From: Dactylosporangium aurantiacum
GTDB taxonomy: Bacteria > Actinomycetota > Actinomycetes > Mycobacteriales > Micromonosporaceae
Reading direction: 5' to 3'
DNA length: 64,000 nt
Assembly: GCF_000716715.1 (NCBI RefSeq)
Contig: NZ_JNYJ01000030.1
Coordinates: 181,043 to 245,042 of the forward strand
Every line of letters begins with the position of its first letter. The stretch's first letter is position 1. Below are positions 42,616 through 50,889 of the stretch, piece by piece. The notes under the pieces are model-generated. The model worked only from the letters and a program-made list of their open reading frames with translations, had not been told where the DNA came from and searched no databases. The position numbers and the translations under genes are program-made.

Positions 42616-43671
42616 TCAGCGCAGGCCGGCGCGGAGCAGGGCGATGTCGGCGGCGTGGTCGGCGGACAGCTCGCCGCTCGGGGTCTCCACGATCAGCGGT
42701 ACGCCCGCCGCCGCCGGATGCCGGGCCAGCTCCGCGAACGCCGCCGCGCCGATCGTGCCCTTGCCGAGCGACGTGTGGCGGTCCCGGGTCGAGCCGCACG
42801 CGTCCTTCGAGTCGTTGGCGTGGATGAGCCGCAGCCGGCCGGGGCCGGTCGCGCGGACCAGCGCGTCGAGGGTCGCGGTCATGCCGCCCGGAGTGGCCAG
42901 GTCGTGACCGGCGGCCCAGGCGTGGCAGGTGTCGAAGCACACCCCGAGGTGCGGATGGTGGTCGACGGCGGCGAGGTACGCCTCCAGGTGCTCGACCCGC
43001 GACGCCAGCGAACGGCCACCCCCGGCGCTCGGCTCGACCAGCAGCGGCGGCCAGCCCTCCAGCACCGCCCGGTCCAGCAGCGGCCGCAGCACGTCACGGA
43101 CCACGTCCAGGGCCTTGTCGGCGTGCCCGGCGTCGACCGCCGAGCCGGCGTGGAACACCACCCCGCGGGCGCCGATCGCCTTGCCGCGGCGCAGCGCGTG
43201 CTCCAGCGAGGCGACCGACCGCTCGACGGTGGCGGCGGTGGGGGAGCCGAGGTTCACCAGCAGCGCGGCGTGGATGTAGGCGGCGACGCCGCGTTCGCCG
43301 CAGCCGTCGAGGAACGCGGCGTCCTGGTCCGGGTCGCCGTCGGTGAGCGCCCAGCCGCGCGGGTTGGACACGTACACCTGCACGGCGGTCGCGCCGGTCT
43401 GCTCGACGTAGCGCAACGACGCCCTGGCCAGGCCGCCGGCGGCCGGCGCGTGCCCGCCGACGGGCGTCAGCCCGGCCGTGCCGGCGTCCCGCTGCCTGGC
43501 CGCGTCCTGCTCGGCGGAGCCGACTTCGGCAGCGGGCTTGGCCGCGGCGGGCGGCTTGACGGCGCCCGTGGGCTTGACAGCGGCGGCGGGCTTGACGGTC
43601 GCGGGCTTGCTGGCCCGGGTGGTGCCGCCGGCGGCGGGCCTGCGCCCGCCGACCGGTGTCGTCGCGACCAC
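42616..43671 (-). CDS. nfo: Deoxyribonuclease IV (AP endonuclease) with duplicated N-terminal motif
   Basis: The 351-residue protein is an endonuclease IV, which cuts DNA at abasic sites in base-excision repair. Metal-site motifs are PVGGHAPAAGGLARAS (H74), VFHAGSA, PLLVEPSAGG, VCFDTCHAWAAGHD, LRLIHANDSKDACGSTRDRH and LIVETPSG. The N-terminus is odd: residues 6-20 read PVGGRRPAAGGTTRA, a copy of the motif at 70-84 with the His changed to Arg, and the two are joined by a Lys/Pro/Ala linker of about 50 residues. The GTG shares one base with the stop of the kinase gene (TAGTG), so it is translationally coupled to it. Confidence 0.92.
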   Translation of the reverse strand: MVATTPVGGRRPAAGGTTRASKPATVKPAAAVKPTGAVKPPAAAKPAAEVGSAEQDAARQRDAGTAGLTPVGGHAPAAGGLARASLRYVEQTGATAVQVYVSNPRGWALTDGDPDQDAAFLDGCGERGVAAYIHAALLVNLGSPTAATVERSVASLEHALRRGKAIGARGVVFHAGSAVDAGHADKALDVVRDVLRPLLDRAVLEGWPPLLVEPSAGGGRSLASRVEHLEAYLAAVDHHPHLGVCFDTCHAWAAGHDLATPGGMTATLDALVRATGPGRLRLIHANDSKDACGSTRDRHTSLGKGTIGAAAFAELARHPAAAGVPLIVETPSGELSADHAADIALLRAGLR

Positions 43672-45653
43672 TAGAAGTACGCCAGCAGGCGGATCCGGGT
43701 CCCCGGCGGGACCTGCGTGCCCGGCTGCGGGTCCATCTGCCGCACGGTGCCGAAGCCCTGCGCGTCGACGGTGAAGCCCATCGACTCCAGGATCTGCTTG
43801 GCCTGGTCGAGCTGCTGGTTGCGGACCTCGGGGACGGTGAGCAGCGCCGGGCCCTTCGAGATCTGCAGGTCGATGACCATGCCGTCGGTGACGCTGTTGC
43901 CGTCGCCGATGCTCTGCGAGACGACCTCGTCCTTGGGCTTGTCGCTGTCGACGGGCTCGATCTTGCCGACGGTGATCTTCACCTTGGCGAGGGCCTGCTT
44001 GGCCTCCTCGACGTTCTTGCCGATGAGGAGGGGGACCTTGACCGGGTTGGGGCCCTTGCTGACGAAGACCTTGATCGTCGAGCCGGGCTTGACCTCGGTG
44101 CCGATCTTCGGTTCGGTCTCGATCACGTACCCGGCGGGGACCGCGTCGTCGAACTTCTCGGCGCGGGCCGCCTGCAGCCCGGTCGCCTGGACGTCGACGA
44201 GGGCGAGGTCGTACTCCTTGCCGGCGATGTCCGGGACCTTGTGGATCTCGGGGCCGAGCGACAGCGTCAGCGTGATCGTGCCGCCGTCCAGGATGCGTGA
44301 GTGTGCCGGCGGGTCCTGCGCGAGGACCTTGTCCTTGGCGATCTTCGTGTCGAACCGCGGCGGCCCGAACTTGACCTTGAAGCCGGCGGCCCGCGCCTGC
44401 TGGCCGGCCATGTCGCTGCTCATCGTGGTCAGGTCGGGGGTGTCGGTGTACCGGCCGACGCCGATCCAGTACCCGCCGACCGCGACGAGCAGGCCCAGCG
44501 TGAGCATCGCCGCGATCACCGTCAGGCGGGTCCGCGGGTTGGCGTTGATCTGCGCGAGCAGCTCCGTGAGCCGGGCGGCGGGACCGTCCGGCTCCTCCTG
44601 CGCCCGGCGGCGCCGCGCCACCTGCTGCGCCGGTGCCGGGGTGGGCAGCCGCGACCAGGACGGGCGGGCCGGCTCGACCGAGCCCGTGCGGTACACGTTG
44701 TGCGACTGCGGCACCGACTCGACCTGCGGCACGATCACCGTCGGCTGTGCCAGGGGCCGCGAGCGGGTGGCCAGCTCGACGCCGATGTCCTCGCGGACCG
44801 CCTGCACCTCGGCGAGCATCGCGCCGGCGTCGGTCGGTCGGGCGCCGGGGTCGCGGCGGGTCGCCCTGGTCACCAGGTCGTCGACCGCCGCCGGCAGCCC
44901 CGGGGTGTACCGCGACGGGAACGGCACGTCCCGGTCCACGTGCTGCCACGCGACCTCGACGGGACGGTCGGCCTCGTAGGGCACCCGGCCGGTGAGCATC
45001 TCGAACAGCACGATGCCGGCGGAGTACACGTCGGTGCGCGGGTCGGCGTGCCCGTCGGTGACCAGCTCCGGCGCGACGTACGCGACGGTGGCCATGAGGT
45101 GCGAGCCGGTCTCGTCGGCGCTCGCCTCGACCGCGCGGGCCAGGCCGAAGTCGGCGACCTTGACCACGCCGTCGATGAGGTTGTGCGTGTCGCCGGGCGC
45201 CTCGGCGACCAGGACGTTCTCCGGCTTCACGTCCCGGTGCACGAGGCCGGCGCGGTGCGCGGCGGCGATCGCGGCCAGCATCTGCTCCATGATCGCGAGG
45301 GCTTCCTGCGGCTGCAGGCGGCGGCGCTCGGCGAGCACCTCGCGCAGCGTGCGGCCCCGCACGAACTCCATCACCAGGTACGGCAGGCCGTGGTGGGTGC
45401 CCTGGTCGTACACGGCGACGACGTTGGGGTGCGTCAGGCGCGCGATCGTCTTCGCCTCGTCGGTGAACCGGTTGACGAACTGCGGGTCGTGCGACTGCGC
45501 CGGATGGATGATCTTGAGGGCGACGGTGCGCTCGAGCCGCTCGTCGAGAGCGGTGTAGACCGTCGCCATGCCGCCTTTGGCGACACGGGAGCGAACGCGG
45601 TAGCGCCCGTCTACAAGCGCACCGAGGAGGGGATCGGCGACCGTGGTATCCAT
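43671..45653 (-). CDS. pknL: PknL-type serine/threonine protein kinase with four PASTA domains
   Basis: The 660-residue transmembrane kinase has an N-terminal catalytic domain (about 18-280) with K47 (VALKII), HRDVKPEN (139-146), DFG (168-170) and the APE-type VAYVAPELV. A single span lies at about 377-399 (LTVIAAMLTLGLLVAVGGYW). Four extracellular PASTA repeats occupy 405-660 and may bind peptidoglycan fragments or lipid II. The glycine loop reads AKGGMATVY. It is close to rv2175c-, aroG- and idsA-type genes, as is M. tuberculosis pknL, whose product phosphorylates Rv2175c. ATG 45653 lacks a strong ribosome binding site. Confidence 0.92.
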   Translation of the reverse strand: MDTTVADPLLGALVDGRYRVRSRVAKGGMATVYTALDERLERTVALKIIHPAQSHDPQFVNRFTDEAKTIARLTHPNVVAVYDQGTHHGLPYLVMEFVRGRTLREVLAERRRLQPQEALAIMEQMLAAIAAAHRAGLVHRDVKPENVLVAEAPGDTHNLIDGVVKVADFGLARAVEASADETGSHLMATVAYVAPELVTDGHADPRTDVYSAGIVLFEMLTGRVPYEADRPVEVAWQHVDRDVPFPSRYTPGLPAAVDDLVTRATRRDPGARPTDAGAMLAEVQAVREDIGVELATRSRPLAQPTVIVPQVESVPQSHNVYRTGSVEPARPSWSRLPTPAPAQQVARRRRAQEEPDGPAARLTELLAQINANPRTRLTVIAAMLTLGLLVAVGGYWIGVGRYTDTPDLTTMSSDMAGQQARAAGFKVKFGPPRFDTKIAKDKVLAQDPPAHSRILDGGTITLTLSLGPEIHKVPDIAGKEYDLALVDVQATGLQAARAEKFDDAVPAGYVIETEPKIGTEVKPGSTIKVFVSKGPNPVKVPLLIGKNVEEAKQALAKVKITVGKIEPVDSDKPKDEVVSQSIGDGNSVTDGMVIDLQISKGPALLTVPEVRNQQLDQAKQILESMGFTVDAQGFGTVRQMDPQPGTQVPPGTRIRLLAYF

Positions 45654-45687
45654 TGGCTGCGAGTGTACGGCTGGTGAACCGGATTCC

Positions 45688-46296
45688 TCAGCGTCCTGCC
45701 ATACCGACACTGCTTTGTCCTTGTTTCGGGGTCTTTGAGGCCGTGCGTGTCGGCGACGGCACCGATGCGGACGGTGACGCACTGGCCGACGGGGCCGGGC
45801 TGGAGCTGGCCGCCGGCGTCGGCGTGCTCTCCGGGGTGTTCGTCGTGGGCCGCCCCGCGGGCGGCGGCACCGCCGGCATGGCCAGCACCGGCGGCGGCGC
45901 GGACCGGCGCACCTGCGGCCGGGCCTGGGTCGGCTGCGCCTGCGTCGGCTGGGCCGGCCCGCCGCCGGTGACGTCCGGCGCGGTGACCGCCGGCCCGGCC
46001 GCGCCGGCCGCCGCGGCCGGCGCGGGCGGCGGCGTGCGCAGCGCGGTGAGGCTGCCGGCGACCGCCAGGTACGTCCCGGCCGCCCCGCCAGCCACGAGCA
46101 GCGCGACCCCGCTGGTCGCCGCCACCCGGCGCGGCCGGCGCGGCGCGGCCGGTGCCCGGTGCCGCGGCGCGAACTCGGCGGTCTCCTGCGTCAGCAGCTG
46201 CGCCAGCTTCCGGCGGCTCACCTGCCGGTACACGTCGTAGCACGCGGAGCGCCAGGCACCGGTGACCTCACGGTGGACCTTGAGCCAGAGCCCCAC
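45688..46296 (-). CDS. Single-span membrane protein with Pro/Ser/Ala-rich extracellular tail
   Basis: The 202-residue product has a basic N-terminal cytoplasmic region (WRSACYDVYRQVSRRKLAQL), one membrane span at about 60-82 (VAATSGVALLVAGGAAGTYL) and a low-complexity tail of about 115 residues with repeated TQAQPTQARP and PSPSAS-type segments. The tail looks like a cell-wall-spanning stalk. GGAGGGG is 7 bases upstream of GTG 46296. It lies upstream of the PASTA kinase in the same direction, 34 bases away, and may be a kinase partner or substrate. Divergent from the Rv2175c-like gene. Confidence 0.75.
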   Translation of the reverse strand: MGLWLKVHREVTGAWRSACYDVYRQVSRRKLAQLLTQETAEFAPRHRAPAAPRRPRRVAATSGVALLVAGGAAGTYLAVAGSLTALRTPPPAPAAAAGAAGPAVTAPDVTGGGPAQPTQAQPTQARPQVRRSAPPPVLAMPAVPPPAGRPTTNTPESTPTPAASSSPAPSASASPSASVPSPTRTASKTPKQGQSSVGMAGR

Positions 46297-46348
46297 AGCC
46301 GTTCCCCTCCGTCAGTTGTCGTCGCAGCGACATGGCACTGTGTTCCCT

Positions 46349-46696
46349 GTGACCGAACAACCTGTGGGCCCAACCGAGTGGCTGACCATGCCCGACGTCG
46401 CTGAACGCCTCGGCATCCCGGTCAACCGGGTGCACCAGCTCGTCCGGGAGCGCAAGATCCTCGCCGTCCGTACCGACGGTGTGCTGCGCGTGCCGGCCGA
46501 CTTCATCAGCGACGACGGCGTGGTGAAGCACCTGCCCGGCGTCCTCACGGTGTTGCACGACGCTGGGTACAACGACGAAGAGGCCCTGCGGTGGCTGTAC
46601 ACGCCCGACGACACCCTGCCGGGCACGCCCGCGGAGGCGCTGCGCGGCAACCGCGCGACCGAGGTCAAGCGCCGCGCGCAGGCGTTGGGCTTCTGA
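46349..46696 (+). CDS. Rv2175c-family DNA-binding protein
   Basis: The 115-residue protein contains a MerR-like/HTH_17 helix-turn-helix near the N-terminus (WLTMPDVAERLGIPVNRVHQ) and the C-terminal Rv2175c domain (SDDGVVKHLPGVLTVLHDAG, EALRWLYTPDDTLPGTPAEA). In M. tuberculosis the homologue is phosphorylated by PknL in its N-terminal tail, which stops DNA binding; here the tail MTEQPVGPTEW also carries threonines, and the kinase gene is 0.7 kb away. GTG 46349 is the start. The cyclase-like gene begins 2 bases after its stop. Confidence 0.9.
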   Translation: MTEQPVGPTEWLTMPDVAERLGIPVNRVHQLVRERKILAVRTDGVLRVPADFISDDGVVKHLPGVLTVLHDAGYNDEEALRWLYTPDDTLPGTPAEALRGNRATEVKRRAQALGF

Positions 46697-46698
46697 CG

Positions 46699-47034
46699 GT
46701 GCTCAAGCACCTGACGTACCTGCTGGTGCTCGCCGGCTGCCTGTTCGGCGCGCTGTGGCTCGAGCCGCTGCTGAAGGTCGGCGTGCTCCGGCAGGTGCGG
46801 CGCCTCACCCTGACCATCGCGCCCGTCGCGGCCGTGTTCGTCGTGTGGGACCTGCTCGCGATCCGCGCCGGGCACTGGACGTTCGACCCGGCGCAGATGC
46901 TCGGCGTCGTGTTCCCGGGCGGCCTGCCCCTCGAGGAGGTCCTGTTCTTCCTCGTCGTGCCGGTCTGTGCGATCCTCGGCTTCGAGGCGACCCGGCAGAC
47001 CCTGCTGCGCCTCGCCGCCCGGCGGCGGCCGTGA
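46699..47034 (+). CDS. crtYc: Lycopene cyclase subunit (CrtYc-like)
   Basis: The 111-residue membrane protein has three hydrophobic helices and the lycopene cyclase domain pattern WDLLAIRAGHWTFDPAQMLG followed by PLEEVLFFLVVPVCAI. The Pro-Leu-Glu-Glu is the conserved acidic motif of heterodimeric and fungal cyclases. It acts with the next gene to close the ends of lycopene into beta- or related rings. GTG 46699 follows the Rv2175c-like gene by 2 bases, so the pair is expressed with it. Confidence 0.88.
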   Translation: MLKHLTYLLVLAGCLFGALWLEPLLKVGVLRQVRRLTLTIAPVAAVFVVWDLLAIRAGHWTFDPAQMLGVVFPGGLPLEEVLFFLVVPVCAILGFEATRQTLLRLAARRRP

Positions 47035-47074
47035 CCGGGGTGCGGCGGACGCCGCGGCCCGCGGGGCGGCGGTC

Positions 47075-47410
47075 GTGACCTACACGGCGGCGGCCGGCCT
47101 GGGCGTGCTCGTCGCGGTCCTCATCGACGTGTTCGTGCTGCGCAGCCGGATCGTCCTCGGGCGCGTGTTCTGGTGCACGTACCCGATCATCTTCGGCTTC
47201 CAGCTGCTCTCCAACGGCGTGCTCACCGGGCGGGGCGTGGTCCTCTACAACCCGGACGACATCCTCGGCATCCGGCTCGTGTACGCCCCGATCGAGGACC
47301 TCGCGTTCGGCTTCGCCCTCATCGTGGTGACCCTGTCGCTGTGGGTCAGACTGTCCGCTGCGTCGCCGCCTGGGCCAGACCGGTCAGGACCTCCCGCGCC
47401 TCCTCGGTGA
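47075..47410 (+). CDS. crtYd: Lycopene cyclase subunit (CrtYd-like)
   Basis: This second 111-residue cyclase subunit carries the matching motifs YNPDDILGIRLVYAPIEDLAFGFAL; the P-I-E-D corresponds to the P-L-E-E of the first subunit. It has three membrane helices. In actinobacteria two such small proteins form the active cyclase. GTG 47075 is the likely start. Its 3' end overlaps the convergent prenyl synthase gene by 65 bases, and the last 20 or so residues (ASPPGPDRSGPPAPPR) are probably not part of the fold. Confidence 0.85.
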   Translation: MTYTAAAGLGVLVAVLIDVFVLRSRIVLGRVFWCTYPIIFGFQLLSNGVLTGRGVVLYNPDDILGIRLVYAPIEDLAFGFALIVVTLSLWVRLSAASPPGPDRSGPPAPPR

Positions 47411-48413
47411 CCTGCGCCCCGTCCAGCGCCGCCAGGGCCTCCCCGGTCAGGTGCCCGATCCTGTCCTCGGTGCGCCGCAGCGCCCCGCTGTCCACGATCA
47501 CCTCCCGGAGCCGGGCCACCCCGCCGGCGTCCAGCTCCGGGTTGCCGAGCAGCTCGTCGAACACCGCGGCCGGCGCCCCGTTCTCCAGGGCCGCCGCGAT
47601 CAGGTAGGTGCGCTTGCCCTCCCGCAGGTCGTCCCCGGCGGGCTTGCCCGTCACCGCCGGGTCCCCGAACACCCCGAGCACGTCGTCGCGCAGCTGGAAC
47701 GCCTCGCCGAGCGGCAGCCCGTACCCCTCGTAGGCCTTCGCGAGGGTCTGCGACGCCCCGGCGAGCGCCGCCCCCAGCAGCAACGGCCGCTCGATCGTGT
47801 ACTTCGCCGACTTGAACCGCGCCACCAGGCTCGCCCGCGCCGTCGACGTGTCCCCGGTCGCCTGCGTCTGCACGTCCAGGTACTGCCCGATCGTCACCTC
47901 GGTGCGCATCTCGTCGAACACCGGCCGCGCCCGCCCCAACGCCTCCGGCGCGACACCGCTGGCATGCAGCATCTCGTCGGACCACACCAGGCACAGGTCC
48001 CCGAGCAGGATCGCGGCCGCCGTGCCGAACCCCGCCGGGTCACCCCGCCAGCCCGCCTCCTCGTGCAGCGTCGCGAACCTGCGGTGCACCGCCGGCTCCC
48101 CGCGCCGCGTCTCCGACCCGTCCATGACGTCGTCGTGGATCAGCGCGCTGGCCTGCACCAGCTCCAGCGCCGCCACCGCCGCCACGACCGCGTCCTCGTC
48201 GGGGCCGCCGGCTCCGCGGTACCCCCAGTACGCGAACGCCGGCCGCAGCCGCTTGCCGCCCTGCAGCACGAGCGCCTCGACCGCGTCCGCGACCGGGGCC
48301 AGGGCCTCCAGCTCGATCTCGGCCAGCCGGGTCCGCCGCCGGTGCAGGAAGTCGCCGAGCGCCTGCCGCACCCGCGTACGAAGGTCGGCCCGGTCCAGGA
48401 AGGGGTGGCTCAC
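47346..48413 (-). CDS. Polyprenyl (geranylgeranyl) diphosphate synthase
   Basis: This 355-residue enzyme builds C20-type prenyl diphosphates from IPP. It has both aspartate-rich motifs: ALIHDDVMDGSETRRGEP (first) and AFQLRDDVLGVFGDPAVTGK (second), plus GGKRLRP and the KSAKYTIERPLLLG segment. The small residues before the first motif suit a GGPP rather than FPP product. It is the homologue of idsA2 (Rv2173) by position, and with the adjacent lycopene cyclase genes it probably feeds carotenoid synthesis. GTG 48413 starts at the conserved MSHPFLDRADLR. Confidence 0.92.
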   Translation of the reverse strand: MSHPFLDRADLRTRVRQALGDFLHRRRTRLAEIELEALAPVADAVEALVLQGGKRLRPAFAYWGYRGAGGPDEDAVVAAVAALELVQASALIHDDVMDGSETRRGEPAVHRRFATLHEEAGWRGDPAGFGTAAAILLGDLCLVWSDEMLHASGVAPEALGRARPVFDEMRTEVTIGQYLDVQTQATGDTSTARASLVARFKSAKYTIERPLLLGAALAGASQTLAKAYEGYGLPLGEAFQLRDDVLGVFGDPAVTGKPAGDDLREGKRTYLIAAALENGAPAAVFDELLGNPELDAGGVARLREVIVDSGALRRTEDRIGHLTGEALAALDGAQVTEEAREVLTGLAQAATQRTV

Positions 48414-48576
48414 GGCAGAGACGCTAGCCCGAAACGCCCGCGCCCGCCCCGCCGGTCCCCACCTCTGCCGATCCGACCCACCCCCGCTCGCCCCGCCGAG
48501 GGACACGAGCCGGCCCGAAGCGACGGAACGAATCGGTCTCTTCACGGAACGTGACCGAGGTGGTGGTGGTGGGGCA

Positions 48577-50703
48577 TCAGCTCGCCGCCCTTCTCCGCAG
48601 ATCCCCCGGACCGCCGAGACCGCCCCGGCTGATCGGGGCGGCCCGGCTGACCGGCACCACCTGAACGGCACAGCTCGGTGCCAGCTGGGCGGCTGGAACC
48701 GGCACCGGCTGGACGGCGGGGTCCTGCACCGGCTGGGCGGCTGGAACCGGCACGGGCTCGACGGCGGGGTCCTGCACCGGCGGGACCGCTGAGGACGGCA
48801 CCGGCTGGACGGCACGGTGCGGCACCGGCTGGACGGCACGGTGCGGCACCGGCTGGACGGCTGGATCCGGCACCGGCTGGACGGTGACGGGCGCGGCGCC
48901 CGGCAGGTACGGCGCGGCCGATTCCGCCAGGTCCGCATACGCCCGCAACGCCCCGGGCGGCGGGCCGCTCCCAGCGGCGGCGTGCAGCGCGGACTCGATC
49001 CGCCGCAGCCGGTGCAGCACCCGGAACGACCCCGAGTCCACACACCTGAGCAGCGTCACCGTCGCAGCGGCACAGGCGGCATCGAGGTCACCGGCGGCAA
49101 GATGCGCCTGAGCCATGGCAGCGCCCACCAGCCCGGCGGCACGCAGCCGCACCGTCGGCGACCGTGCCGCCGCCGCGAGCCGCACCAGCGCCGCAGCGGG
49201 CCGCCCCGACCCGGCAAGACACATACCCACAAGCGCGTCCACGTGCGCGGCATCGAGCCAGTACAACCACGGCGGCCGCACACCAGCGCACGCCCGCGCG
49301 TCCTTACCCGATACCCACCGGCCCTGCGCGTCGTCACCGGACACCAAGCGGCCGTGCGCGGCCTCCGCCCTGGCCAGGGCCGCGTCGCAGGCGCGCCGGT
49401 CGCCCGCCCGTGCCGCGGCGAACGCCACCCGCAACGCCAGCACCGTCGCCGTCGCCGGGTCGCTGCCGGCCGCGACCTGCTCGGCGGCCGTCGCGAACCG
49501 CACGGCGGCCAAGCCGTCGCCGCGCTCCGCGACCAGGTGCGCATGGCAGCCGAGCAAGTGCCCGGCGAGCACCCGGTCGCCGGCGGCGAGCGCCGCCCGC
49601 ACCCCCTGCCACACGACGCCGTCCTGCAGCCGCCGCCCGGCGTCGGCGGCCACCCACGCGTGCAGCTGGGTCAGCTCCGCGACCCGCGCCGCCGACCCTT
49701 TCCCAGCAGCCGTGTCACGGGCGGCCGCCCGCAGTTCGGCGACCACCGCCGCGAGCAGCTCCGGCCCGGCGACCATGTCGTCCATGCGCCGCAACTCCTC
49801 GACACGCCGCAACTCCTCGACGCGCCGCAACTCCTCGACGCGCCGCAGATCCTCGACGCGCCGCAGATCCTCGACGCGCCGCAGATCCTCGACACGCCGC
49901 GACCGGTCGGCGTGCCGCGGCTCGGCCAGAGGTCGCACCTCGGCGGTGTGCTGTGGCTCCGCCGCGGACCGCACCTGGGCGGTGTGCTGTGGCTCCGCCG
50001 CGGACCGCACCTGGGCGGCATGCCGCGGCCCGGCGGTGGCCCCGCGCCGGTCCGGCCCGCCGTCCGCAGTCGGGCCAGGTCGATCCGCCACGACGCGAGC
50101 CGCCCGATCGCGTCCACCCCGCGCCGTGTCACCTGCCTGTGCCGCGACGCTGACCCGCGCCGGAGCATCGGCCGGCGCCGCAGCGCCCATTCGCGCCGCG
50201 GCTCCCGTCCCTGCCGCCGTGTCCGTAGCGGCCCTCACACCCGGCGGGCCGCTCGTGCGGGTCTCAACGGTCGCTTCGATCCCACCGACCGCGCCGATCT
50301 CACCCGCCTCGGCCCGGCTTCGAACGCCGGACAAGCCGCCGATCTCCTCCGCCGCCCCCGGCGGGCCGCCCTTCAGCGAACCGGCCGTCCCGGCTGTGGT
50401 GGTCGTCGTGGTCAAGGTCATGGTCGGCTCCCTCCGCCGGCGGGTCAGCGCCGCGGCGCGCTCCAGGTCGTCGAGCGGGGTGTCGAGCACGAGCGCGAGC
50501 CAGCCCAGCCACAGCCGGCTCGGGACGCGCTCCTCCCGCTCCCACCTGGAGATCTCGTGGCGGGTCAGCGTCGGCAGCCCCGACGCGGCGCACAGCAGCC
50601 CGGCGAGCCGCACCTGCGACTTGCCCTGCGCCTGGCGCAATCGGGTCAGCAGCACGCCGAGCGAGTCACCCGGGCCCGCCGGCGGGTCGATCCACTGGGA
50701 CAT
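48577..50703 (-). CDS. XRE-type helix-turn-helix protein with repeat-rich middle and tail
   Basis: The 708-residue protein has an N-terminal XRE HTH domain (about 14-75: LRQAQGKSQVRLAGLLCAAS, LTRHEISRWEREERVPS). A long Ala/Thr/Arg-rich disordered region follows. Then comes a hexapeptide run RRVEDL/RRVEEL repeated about seven times (near residue 270-310), a helical TPR-like region (about 320-620), and a tail of eight-residue AVQPVPxx repeats. AGGAGG 8 bases before ATG 50703 supports the start. It resembles actinobacterial regulators with C-terminal TPR-like sensor regions. It diverges from metF with a 186-bp gap. Repeats encoded by near-identical DNA suggest recent expansion. Confidence 0.82.
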   Translation of the reverse strand: MSQWIDPPAGPGDSLGVLLTRLRQAQGKSQVRLAGLLCAASGLPTLTRHEISRWEREERVPSRLWLGWLALVLDTPLDDLERAAALTRRRREPTMTLTTTTTTAGTAGSLKGGPPGAAEEIGGLSGVRSRAEAGEIGAVGGIEATVETRTSGPPGVRAATDTAAGTGAAARMGAAAPADAPARVSVAAQAGDTARGGRDRAARVVADRPGPTADGGPDRRGATAGPRHAAQVRSAAEPQHTAQVRSAAEPQHTAEVRPLAEPRHADRSRRVEDLRRVEDLRRVEDLRRVEELRRVEELRRVEELRRMDDMVAGPELLAAVVAELRAAARDTAAGKGSAARVAELTQLHAWVAADAGRRLQDGVVWQGVRAALAAGDRVLAGHLLGCHAHLVAERGDGLAAVRFATAAEQVAAGSDPATATVLALRVAFAAARAGDRRACDAALARAEAAHGRLVSGDDAQGRWVSGKDARACAGVRPPWLYWLDAAHVDALVGMCLAGSGRPAAALVRLAAAARSPTVRLRAAGLVGAAMAQAHLAAGDLDAACAAATVTLLRCVDSGSFRVLHRLRRIESALHAAAGSGPPPGALRAYADLAESAAPYLPGAAPVTVQPVPDPAVQPVPHRAVQPVPHRAVQPVPSSAVPPVQDPAVEPVPVPAAQPVQDPAVQPVPVPAAQLAPSCAVQVVPVSRAAPISRGGLGGPGDLRRRAAS
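48664..48895. repeat. 24-bp tandem repeat encoding Pro/Val/Gln octapeptides
   Basis: Within the XRE gene, units such as CACCGGCTGGACGGCACGGT recur with a 24-bp period over about 230 bp. They encode the eight-residue repeat AVQPVPHR and variants. Neighbouring units are nearly identical in DNA, a sign of recent slippage or unequal exchange. Confidence 0.8.
49795..49906. repeat. 18-bp tandem repeat encoding RRVE(D/E)L
   Basis: Units of CTCCTCGACGCGCCGCAA or the variant ending in GCAGAT repeat about six times with an 18-bp period inside the XRE gene. The encoded hexapeptide RRVE(D/E)L would form a highly charged helix. Confidence 0.85.
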
Positions 50704-50877
50704 CGGTCACGACCTCCTGGAACCAGCGACCCCCGTCCGCTCGCGGCCCAGCAGGACGCCTCGACGCCCGCGGGCTTCGCGTAGCCCCCGACCGTCGAAC
50801 CGTCCAACGCCTTTCTACCCCACAGGTACGACATGATTCGGCGGCCACGGCGCTCCCGGGCGCGGCGTCCGGGGCAC

Positions 50878-50883
50878 TACAGT
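50878..50883 (+). promoter_or_regulatory. Candidate -10 of metF (leaderless)
   Basis: TACAGT (50878-50883) is 6 bases before GTG 50890. No ribosome binding site is present, so transcription may begin at the start codon. The -35 region is not recognisable. Confidence 0.4.
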
Positions 50884-50889
50884 CAGGGC

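Noticed and set aside
46699..47410. A single lycopene cyclase gene broken by a frameshift
   Set aside because: Actinobacteria normally encode the cyclase as two short proteins, both frames have their own motif and start codon, and the sizes match known subunits.
49795..49906. Regular short repeats as a CRISPR array
   Set aside because: Units are contiguous with no unique spacers and keep the reading frame of the XRE gene. The 63510-63644 and 52564-52685 arrays are rejected for the same reason of lacking spacers.
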